Assembly: GCA_945901825.1 (NCBI GenBank)
Contig: CAMDMC010000051.1
Coordinates: 1-6,571 of the forward strand
Length of the DNA stretch: 6,571 bases
DNA from: Bordetella parapertussis
Lineage (GTDB): Bacteria; Pseudomonadota; Gammaproteobacteria; Burkholderiales; Burkholderiaceae_A
Direction: 5' to 3'
Position numbers and translations under genes: made by a program. Below are positions 1-5,982 of this stretch, in pieces (the stretch's first letter is position 1; every line of letters begins with the position of its first letter). The notes below the pieces were generated by a model that saw only the letters and a program-made list of their open reading frames with translations, had not been told where the DNA came from and searched no databases.

Positions 1-714
1 TACAACGTCAAAGTGCGTATTGCAACCGATGGCTCCGATGTTGACATTGCCAATGTCAAAATGAGCATGAACCCCTTCGATGAGATTGCCGTTGAAGAGG
101 CGGTTCGGCTGAAGGAACAGGGCAAGGTTACCGAAATTATTGCAGTGACGTGCGGAACTGCAGCAAGTCACGACGTTCTGCGCCCAGCCTTTGCCAGGGG
201 GGCCGACCGCGGCATTCTTGTAACAAGCGAAGCCTTGTTGCAGCCGCTGGGTGTGGCCAAAATTCTTCAGGCACTCGTTGTCCGCGAGGCGCCTCAGCTT
301 GTTATTATGGGTAAGCAGGCCATTGATGACGACTGCAACCAGACCGGTCAGATGCTGGCAGGCCTTTTGAATTGGCCGCAGGCCACCTTTGCTTCTAAGG
401 TTGATCTTCAGCCCGATCATGCGCTGGTCACGCGTGAAGTCGATGGCGGGCTGCAGACCATCGCGGTTCAGCTTCCAGCCATTGTGACGGCCGATCTACG
501 CCTGAATGAACCGCGCTACGTCACCCTGCCCAATATCATGAAGGCAAAGAAAAAAGACATCGAAACCATTGAGGCGGAATCCCTAGGCGTTGATCTGGCG
601 CCACGTCTTCAACAGCTGAAGGTGGCCGAACCGGCTGGCCGCGCTGCGGGGGTCAAGCTGGCCTCGGTGGATGAACTTATTGAAAAACTAAAAAACGAAG
701 CAAAGGTTATTTAA
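1..714 (+). CDS. etfB: Electron transfer flavoprotein beta subunit (5' partial)
   Basis: EtfB pairs with EtfA to form the soluble FAD/AMP heterodimer that takes electrons from acyl-CoA dehydrogenases and passes them to ETF:quinone oxidoreductase. The frame is open from base 1 (Tyr-Asn-Val-Lys-Val-Arg) and encodes 237 residues before TAA. EtfB proteins are about 249 aa with Tyr near residue 13, so roughly 12 N-terminal residues lie outside the window. The GTG at position 13 is an internal Val codon, not the start. Visible family blocks are [17 protein letters not shown], the nucleotide-site segment with [30 protein letters not shown], and [18 protein letters not shown]. The last block corresponds to the recognition loop of human ETF-beta, whose anchoring leucine docks onto the dehydrogenase; the equivalent Leu here is at nt 526-528. 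It is the first visible gene of an etfB-etfA-acyl-CoA dehydrogenase operon, 3 nt ahead of etfA. The assignment is very secure. Confidence 0.97.
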   Translation, partial: YNVKVRIATDGSDVDIANVKMSMNPFDEIAVEEAVRLKEQGKVTEIIAVTCGTAASHDVLRPAFARGADRGILVTSEALLQPLGVAKILQALVVREAPQLVIMGKQAIDDDCNQTGQMLAGLLNWPQATFASKVDLQPDHALVTREVDGGLQTIAVQLPAIVTADLRLNEPRYVTLPNIMKAKKKDIETIEAESLGVDLAPRLQQLKVAEPAGRAAGVKLASVDELIEKLKNEAKVI

Positions 715-717
715 GCC

Positions 718-1737
718 ATGAAACTGCTCGTCGTCGCTGAACACAATCACAAGGCCCTTTCTGCCTCAACCCTCAACACCATTACAGCTGCCGCAGCGCT
801 GGCAAAGGCCCAGGCATCCCACCCCAGTGCGCCGCAGGTCCTTGAACTGCATGTCTTGGTGGCAGGGCATCAGGCCGAGCAGGCGGCCAACCAGGCCGCC
901 CGGTGCCAGGGTGTTCATCAGGTCTGGCTTGCCGATGGACCCGCGCATGCCGAGCCCATTGCCGAGGCCTTGGCGAGCCAGGCGCTGCATTTAATCCATG
1001 CGCTCGACCCTGCCCTGGCATCCGATGCCTCGGCAGGCCACAAGGCAGATGGCCTGCGTGCTGTTGTCTTGCCATCGTCCACTATGGGTAAAAACCTTGC
1101 GCCGCGGCTTGCTGCCATGCTGAACGTGGCGGCCATCTCCGACATCACCAAGGTCATCAGCCACAATACCTTCGAGCGGCCCATTTATGCGGGCAACGTT
1201 ATTTCCACAGTGCAGTCCATCGACCCCGTGCTTGTTGTCACTGCTCGAACCACAGCCTTCGAGGCGGTTGCATCCGGTGCAGAACCTGCAGCTATCACCG
1301 CCGTTCAAGCCGTTGATCCTGCCGTCCTAAGCCGTTTTGTCTCGCAAGCGCTTTCAAAGTCTGAACGACCCGAGCTGAGTTCGGCCAAGGTGGTGGTCTC
1401 GGGCGGCCGGGCGTTGGGCTCTGCCGAGCAGTACCAGGCCGTTCTAACGCCACTTGCCGACAAGCTCGGTGCAGCCCTTGGTGCCTCGCGTGCGGCCGTC
1501 GATGCAGGCTATGCGCCCAACGATTACCAAGTGGGTCAGACGGGTAAGGTTGTCGCTCCCAACCTCTACATTGCTATTGGCATGTCGGGCGCTATTCAGC
1601 ATCTTGCGGGCATGAAAGATTCCAAGGTGATTGTTGCTATCAACAAAGACCCCGATGCGCCTATTTTTCAAGTCGCTGACTACGGGCTTGTTGCCGATTT
1701 GTTCGAGGTTGTTCCACAGCTCACCGAAAAAATTTAG
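718..1737 (+). CDS. etfA: Electron transfer flavoprotein alpha subunit
   Basis: EtfA is the FAD-binding subunit of the ETF heterodimer that carries beta-oxidation electrons to the quinone pool. The ATG lies 3 nt after the etfB stop, with only a weak, distant AAAGG (702-706), so translational coupling to etfB is likely. The C-terminal FAD domain is textbook: VVSGGRALG (about 226-234), GASRAAVDAG (255-264), the NDYQVGQTGK stretch (268-277), IGMSGAIQH (287-295) and INKDPDAPIF (308-317). Domain I includes SDITKV and TFERPIYAGN (151-160). At 339 aa it is longer than the roughly 310 residues usual in proteobacteria. The surplus seems to sit in domain I, around residues 30-43 and 96-114, in Ala/His/Ser-rich stretches. 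These insertions are away from the FAD site and should not abolish function. The function call is secure; the positions of the insertions come from memory of the family, not from an alignment. Confidence 0.97.
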   Translation: MKLLVVAEHNHKALSASTLNTITAAAALAKAQASHPSAPQVLELHVLVAGHQAEQAANQAARCQGVHQVWLADGPAHAEPIAEALASQALHLIHALDPALASDASAGHKADGLRAVVLPSSTMGKNLAPRLAAMLNVAAISDITKVISHNTFERPIYAGNVISTVQSIDPVLVVTARTTAFEAVASGAEPAAITAVQAVDPAVLSRFVSQALSKSERPELSSAKVVVSGGRALGSAEQYQAVLTPLADKLGAALGASRAAVDAGYAPNDYQVGQTGKVVAPNLYIAIGMSGAIQHLAGMKDSKVIVAINKDPDAPIFQVADYGLVADLFEVVPQLTEKI

Positions 1738-1742
1738 CCCTT

Positions 1743-1747
1743 AAGGA
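1743..1747 (+). promoter_or_regulatory. Shine-Dalgarno site for the acyl-CoA dehydrogenase
   Basis: AAGGA sits 7 nt before the ATG at 1755, inside the 17-nt gap after the etfA stop. It supports that start and shows that the third gene has its own ribosome-binding site, unlike etfA, which appears to depend on coupling. No promoter fits in this gap. Confidence 0.8.
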
Positions 1748-1754
1748 ACCTGCA

Positions 1755-3563
1755 ATGCCTGCCGACTACCAAGCCCCTCTGACAGACATGCAGTTTGTGG
1801 TCACCGAGCTCTGTGCCTTCGATCAGGTGGCGGCGCTTCCCGGCCAGGGCGATCTCGAGCCCAGCCTTGCCGAGGCGGTTTTGTCCGAGGCGGCGCGGTT
1901 CTCGCAAGAGGTCTTGTCGCCTTTGAATGTGGTCGGGGATCAATCAGGCGCCCAGGTCGATGCCCAGGGTGAGGTTCGCTGCCCGCCAGGGTTTAAACAG
2001 GCCTACAGCCAGTTCGTTGAGGCGGGCTGGAATGGGCTTTCGTGTTCAGTTGAGCACACTGGTCAGGGGCTTCCCCAGCTTGTGGCCGCTGCGGTAAACG
2101 AGATGTGGAACGCAAGCTGCATGTCCTTTGCCCTGTGCCCCATGCTTACTGCAGGGGCTATTCATGCCCTTGAGCGCCATGGCAGCGAGACCCAAAAGCG
2201 TCTTTATCTGCCCAAAATGGTTTCGGGAAAGTGGGCAGGCACCATGAACCTAACCGAGCCGCAGGCAGGCTCCGACCTTGCGGCTGTTACCACCAAGGCC
2301 TGGCCATTGAATAAACCAGGGCCTTCAGGCGAGCCTGGCTACTGCATTCATGGCACGAAAATTTACATTACCTACGGCAACCACGACCTGACCGAGAACA
2401 TCATTCATCTGGTGCTTGCCCGACTTCCCGATGCGCCCGAGGGGGTAAAAGGTATTTCGTTGTTTGTTGTGCCCAAGCAGCTTGTAACAGCCAATGGCGA
2501 TCTCGGCGAGGACAACGATGTTAAAACCGTCTCGCTTGAACACAAGCTGGGGATCCATGCCAGCCCCACAGCCGTCATGAGCTATGGCGAGACCTCAGGC
2601 GCCGTTGGCTACCTGGTGGGCGAGCCGCATCGCGGCCTTGAATACATGTTCACCATGATGAACGATGCAAGGCTGCAGGTAGGCATTCAGGGCTTGGCCA
2701 TTGCAGACAGAGCCTATCAGCAGGCCCTGGCCTATGCCCATGAGCGTGTGCAGGGCAAGGTGCTTGCACAGACTCAGACCAGGCCCATTGCCTATCACCC
2801 CGATGTCTGCCGCCTCTTAGGCCAGATGAAATCGCGCATTGATGCCATGCGGGCTCTTTCCTACGAGGCCGCAGCCATGCTCGATCTGGCCGCACACTGC
2901 CCCGACCTTAGCCAGGCGGCCGCCTACCAAAGCCGCGGCGATTTTCTTATCCCCATCGTTAAGGCCTGGTGCACCGAGTCAAGCATTGAGCTCACCTCCA
3001 TGGCTGTGCAGGTGCATGGCGGAATGGGCTATGTGGAAGATACCGGTGCCGCCCAGCACTTTCGTGATGCCCGTATTACCACCATCTACGAAGGCACTAC
3101 GGCCATTCAGGCCAACGACTTTCTTGGCCGAAAACTTGCACGCGACAAGGGCTTTGAGGCGAAGAAGCTTTTATCGGAGGTGCAAGAAACAGCACGGCAG
3201 CTCGCAGGCCATGAGCATAAAGACTGTCAGGCCATGGGCGCTGTTTTATTAAAAGCCAGCGCCGTACTTCAAGAGTCGGTTAATGCAAGCCTTGAGGCCC
3301 TGCAGACGCAGCAGTCGGTGGGAGCCTTTATGGGGTCGGTGCCGCTGGTCATGCTCTCGGGGTTTGTCTTGGGTGGCTGGATGATGGGTCGTGCCGCCCT
3401 TGTGGCCTACAACAAAAAAGACCAGGCCCCGTTTTACGAACGCAAGCTTCAGTCGGCAAGCTTTTACTGCCAGCAGGTTTTGCTGCCGCAGCTTGGGCTT
3501 GTTCATGCGGTGAAGGCAGGTCAACAGGCCTACGACCAGGCCTGTGTCTTTACTCAGGTCTAG
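1755..3563 (+). CDS. Acyl-CoA dehydrogenase, large (about 600 aa) DmdC-like type
   Basis: This FAD-dependent acyl-CoA dehydrogenase would carry out alpha,beta-dehydrogenation of an acyl-CoA thioester, the first step of beta-oxidation, and hand electrons to the ETF encoded just upstream. The 602-aa protein has an N-terminal extension with the PLTDMQFVVTEL block (8-19). The core follows: NLTEPQAGSDL (165-175), the central beta domain (about 195-280), and the C-terminal helical domain with QVHGGMGY (419-426) and IYEGTTAIQ (444-452). E446 is at the position of the catalytic base of medium-chain acyl-CoA dehydrogenase. Residues about 470-600 match the extra C-terminal domain of the large subfamily that includes 3-methylmercaptopropionyl-CoA dehydrogenase (DmdC). 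It is not the E. coli FadE type. Subfamily members are often annotated DmdC by similarity alone, and nothing here shows a sulfur substrate; the FadD neighbour suggests ordinary fatty acyl-CoA. It is last in the operon, and its TAG overlaps the stop of the convergent exporter gene. Confidence 0.95.
   Translation: MPADYQAPLTDMQFVVTELCAFDQVAALPGQGDLEPSLAEAVLSEAARFSQEVLSPLNVVGDQSGAQVDAQGEVRCPPGFKQAYSQFVEAGWNGLSCSVEHTGQGLPQLVAAAVNEMWNASCMSFALCPMLTAGAIHALERHGSETQKRLYLPKMVSGKWAGTMNLTEPQAGSDLAAVTTKAWPLNKPGPSGEPGYCIHGTKIYITYGNHDLTENIIHLVLARLPDAPEGVKGISLFVVPKQLVTANGDLGEDNDVKTVSLEHKLGIHASPTAVMSYGETSGAVGYLVGEPHRGLEYMFTMMNDARLQVGIQGLAIADRAYQQALAYAHERVQGKVLAQTQTRPIAYHPDVCRLLGQMKSRIDAMRALSYEAAAMLDLAAHCPDLSQAAAYQSRGDFLIPIVKAWCTESSIELTSMAVQVHGGMGYVEDTGAAQHFRDARITTIYEGTTAIQANDFLGRKLARDKGFEAKKLLSEVQETARQLAGHEHKDCQAMGAVLLKASAVLQESVNASLEALQTQQSVGAFMGSVPLVMLSGFVLGGWMMGRAALVAYNKKDQAPFYERKLQSASFYCQQVLLPQLGLVHAVKAGQQAYDQACVFTQV
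3524..3545. other. Perfect 8-bp inverted repeat near the convergent gene ends
   Basis: ACAGGCCT (3524-3531) and AGGCCTGT (3538-3545) are exact reverse complements separated by ACGACC. The hairpin lies inside the last codons of the acyl-CoA dehydrogenase gene, and 14 nt downstream of the exporter stop on the minus strand. It could end or shield the leftward transcript, but no U-tract follows on either strand, so it is not a convincing intrinsic terminator. It may also be a by-product of two CAG-GCC (Gln-Ala) codon pairs flanking a Tyr-Asp pair. Confidence 0.35.
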
Positions 3564-4306
3564 TTCATCAGCCTAAGTGCAAAGCCAATAAAGAAGGCAC
3601 CCACAAGCATAAGGCCAGCACCTGCCCAGCGGGGATGCTCTTCAAACTGTCGCGCAAGCCTGTGGCCGGCAACAATCAACATCCATAGGTAGCTCAGACT
3701 AACAACCTGCACCACAAGCCCTAGAACAAAATAGGCAAGGGCTACCGAGCCTGCGGTTGGGCTTACAAACTGCGTGAAAAAAGCAAGAAAAAAAAGAATG
3801 GCCTTGGGGTTTGTGAGTGAGAGCCCAAGGGCCCGAAGAAAAGGATCCTCATGCAGGGGTGCTCGCCTTGCCAAGCTGGATAACACTTCGGGGTGTGTTG
3901 CTGCATTCGCTGGCGCTGGCGCTGGTGCTGGCGCTGCGGGCATCGGCGTCGACAATGTCTCTGAGGCCATGGTGATGCTTTCTGCCCTTGATTCGCTCTG
4001 CGTTCGCCGCTGCCATCCTGCGCGCAGAAGCTCAAAGCCAATCCATCCTAGGTAAAGCGCCCCAACAATTTTAAAGCCTTCGAAAGCCACTGGGAAAAGA
4101 TGCATAAGCGATGCTGCGCCGGCGGCAGTTGCAAGAATAAGAACCGTGTCGCCCGTAAAAATACCAAAGGCTGCCCTCCAGCCTCGACCAGGCCCTTCGC
4201 GGGCTGCTACGGTTGCAACGTAAAGTGAGTTCGGCCCGGGCAGAAGAACAATAACAACCGTGCCAAGTAAAAACTCCCAGAAGTGAATAACGCCAAGATC
4301 AATCAG
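3560..4306 (-). CDS. LysE/LeuE-family amino-acid exporter with a non-ATG start
   Basis: This is an inner-membrane exporter of the LysE/RhtB superfamily. The substrate cannot be read from the sequence, although the N-terminus (LGVIHFWEFLLG, then IVLLPGPNSLYV) most resembles E. coli LeuE, a leucine-type exporter. Numbered from CTG at 4306-4304, the 248-residue product has the conserved PGPN at 23-26, hydrophobic segments near 7-29, 43-65, 78-97, 170-185, 188-214 and 230-247, and the family block LSLTNPKAILFF (162-173). Between segments 3 and 4 lies an unusually long hydrophilic loop with a Pro-Ala repeat (about 121-136), which accounts for the excess over LeuE's 212 residues. The only ATG upstream of the conserved core (4105) would delete the first two helices and PGPN. 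The frame holds no ATG, GTG or TTG between there and the stop at 4379-4381, so the start should be CTG (4306) or ATT (4303), at the fadD stop. Function is confident at family level; the exact start is uncertain. Confidence 0.85.
   Translation of the reverse strand: MIDLGVIHFWEFLLGTVVIVLLPGPNSLYVATVAAREGPGRGWRAAFGIFTGDTVLILATAAGAASLMHLFPVAFEGFKIVGALYLGWIGFELLRAGWQRRTQSESRAESITMASETLSTPMPAAPAPAPAPANAATHPEVLSSLARRAPLHEDPFLRALGLSLTNPKAILFFLAFFTQFVSPTAGSVALAYFVLGLVVQVVSLSYLWMLIVAGHRLARQFEEHPRWAGAGLMLVGAFFIGFALRLMN
3909..3938. repeat. Short hexanucleotide tandem repeat inside the exporter gene
   Basis: Read on the plus strand there are four consecutive GCTGGC-type units (GCTGGC, GCTGGC, GCTGGT, GCTGGC), followed by a degenerate fifth. 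On the minus strand they encode alternating Pro-Ala in the loop between membrane segments 3 and 4 of the LysE-family protein. A gain or loss of whole units would keep the frame and only change loop length. Confidence 0.75.
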
Positions 4307-5982
4307 TTCGTCATCTCCGACGTGGCGGGCTCGCGTAGCGCACGTCGAAGTATTTTGCCCACATTGGTCTTGGGCAGTTCATCACGAAACTCAATGTGCT
4401 TGGGCACTTTGTAGTTGGTAAGAAGGCTGCGGCAGTGAGCAATAATGGCCTCTTCGTTAAGCGCGGAGTCTTTGCGAACAACAAAGAGTTTAACCACTTC
4501 GCCGCACTGAGGGTCGGGCACACCAATGGCTGCCGCCTCCTGAATACCAGGATGCTCAACCGCCGCCTCTTCAACCTCGTTGGGGTAGACATTAAAGCCC
4601 GAGACTAAAATCATGTCCTTCTTACGATCGACAATAAAGACATACCCCTGCTCATCCACGTAGCCCAGATCGCCCGTCTTTAAATACCCGTCGCCTGTAA
4701 AAATAAGGCTGGTCTCATCGGGCCTGTTCCAATAGCCCGGGGTCACCTGTGGCCCTTTGATGCAGATCTCTCCAATATCGCCTTGGGCAAGTTCGCGGCC
4801 CTCGTCATCCCGAATGGAGACGTCGGTGGACGAGATAGGAAGCCCGATGGAGCCATTGAACGATTCGGTAATAAGGTTAATGGTTGCCGCAGGCGAGGTC
4901 TCGGTAAGGCCGTAGGCCTGGCTAAGCACCACCCCGGTGGTGGCATGCCAACGGTCTGCCACAGGCTTTTGCACTGCCATGCCTCCGCCTAAGGTCAGCC
5001 TTAGGCTGGAAAAATTCAGGTTCTTGAATTCAGGGTTATTGAGCAGCGCATTGAAAAGGGTGTTCACACCGGTAATGGTGGAGACCGGGTACTTCGACCA
5101 TTCCTTAATAAAGTTTGGTATGTCGCGGGGGTTGGTAATAAGCAGGTTCTGCGCCCCAATGCGCATGAAGGTGAGGCAGTTGGCTGTGAGCGCGAAGATG
5201 TGATAAAGCGGCAAGGCCGTAAGAATGAATTCTTGCCCACGGCGAACCACAGGTTTAATCCAGGCCTCGGCCTGCAAGACATTGGCTGAGATATTGGCAT
5301 GGGTAAGAATGGCCCCCTTTGATACTCCTGTGGTTCCCCCTGTGTATTGAAGAAAAGCAATATCTTCGGGCCCAAGCGAGGGGCGGCTAAGCGTGTGGCC
5401 ACGGCCAAGGTTCAGGGCGTCTTTAAAGCCAATGGCCTGCGGCAGGTTGTAGGCAGGCACCAGTTTTTTCACATGACGCACCACCAGGTTCACGACAAGG
5501 CCTTTGGCCCCGCCTAGCATCTCACCAAGCGAGGTGACGACGACATTGCGCACGGCTGTTTTATGAATGACCTTCTCAAGGGTATGCGCGAAGTTTTCAA
5601 CAATGACAATGGTGGTAGCACCCGAGTCAACCAGCTGATGCTCAAGCTCGCGTGCGGTGTACAAGGGGTTGCAGTTCACCACCACGCAGCCTGCGCGCAG
5701 GGTACCCACCAGTGCAATGGGGTACTGAAGAAGGTTGGGCATCATCAGGGCAACGCGGTCGCCTCGTCCAAGGCCTAGTGACTGAAGCCAGGCGGCAAAG
5801 GCCTCGGCCATGTCGTTGAGTTCGCTGTAGGTTATGGACTTGCCCATGCTGATGTAGGCCGTCTGGTTGGCAAACTCGGCAAGGGCTTCATCGATAAGGT
5901 GGCTGAGTGAAGGAATTGATTCGGTACTAATTGAGGCAGGCACCTCAGGGGGGTACTGTTTTAACCAAATCCTTTCCATCAT
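4303..5982 (-). CDS. fadD: Long-chain fatty acid--CoA ligase (FadD type)
   Basis: This ANL-superfamily enzyme activates free fatty acids in two steps, through acyl-AMP to acyl-CoA, at the inner face of the cytoplasmic membrane. With 559 codons it is close to E. coli FadD (561 aa) and aligns along its length from the N-terminal ERIWLKQYPPEVP. Visible motifs are the ATP/AMP loop YTGGTTGVSKG (213-223), YGLTETSP (357-364), the FACS signature DGYLKTGDLGY (431-441), DRKKDMILVSGFNVYPNEVEE (452-472) and PKTNVGKILRR (537-547), with K543 as the expected catalytic lysine. The signature has Tyr433 where Trp is normally found. Two adjacent ATGs (5982, 5979) compete. GGAG at 5990-5987 is 4 nt from the first but 7 nt from the second, and E. 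coli FadD aligns with the second, so the true product is probably 558 aa starting at 5979. The gene overlaps the upstream thioesterase gene by about 35 nt and the downstream exporter by 1-4 nt, indicating one leftward transcript. Confidence 0.96.
   Translation of the reverse strand: MMERIWLKQYPPEVPASISTESIPSLSHLIDEALAEFANQTAYISMGKSITYSELNDMAEAFAAWLQSLGLGRGDRVALMMPNLLQYPIALVGTLRAGCVVVNCNPLYTARELEHQLVDSGATTIVIVENFAHTLEKVIHKTAVRNVVVTSLGEMLGGAKGLVVNLVVRHVKKLVPAYNLPQAIGFKDALNLGRGHTLSRPSLGPEDIAFLQYTGGTTGVSKGAILTHANISANVLQAEAWIKPVVRRGQEFILTALPLYHIFALTANCLTFMRIGAQNLLITNPRDIPNFIKEWSKYPVSTITGVNTLFNALLNNPEFKNLNFSSLRLTLGGGMAVQKPVADRWHATTGVVLSQAYGLTETSPAATINLITESFNGSIGLPISSTDVSIRDDEGRELAQGDIGEICIKGPQVTPGYWNRPDETSLIFTGDGYLKTGDLGYVDEQGYVFIVDRKKDMILVSGFNVYPNEVEEAAVEHPGIQEAAAIGVPDPQCGEVVKLFVVRKDSALNEEAIIAHCRSLLTNYKVPKHIEFRDELPKTNVGKILRRALREPATSEMTN
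4315..4318 (-). promoter_or_regulatory. Putative Shine-Dalgarno for the LysE-family gene, inside fadD
   Basis: GGAG on the minus strand lies within the last fadD codons. It is 8 nt before the CTG at 4306-4304 and 11 nt before the ATT at 4303-4301. The spacing favours CTG. The resulting CTGA overlap with the fadD stop mirrors the common ATGA coupling junction. This is inferred from position only. Confidence 0.45.

Noticed and set aside
13..15. GTG at 13 as the start of etfB
   Set aside because: The frame is open to base 1, and the preceding Tyr-Asn-Val-Lys residues match the conserved EtfB N-terminus, so the gene simply enters from outside the window.
766..1308. Several overlapping minus-strand frames across etfA, and similar ones across the acyl-CoA dehydrogenase and fadD
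   Set aside because: They are shadows of high-GC coding sequence, with no recognisable motifs, and the sense genes are certain.
3774..4055. A 93-codon plus-strand frame opposite the exporter gene
   Set aside because: It is antisense to a gene with clear family motifs, is Ala-Gly repetitive because of the hexamer repeat, and has no supporting ribosome-binding site or recognisable domain.
3560..4105. A short 181-aa exporter starting at ATG 4105
   Set aside because: It would lack the first two membrane helices and the PGPN motif, both encoded in the same frame immediately upstream without any stop.
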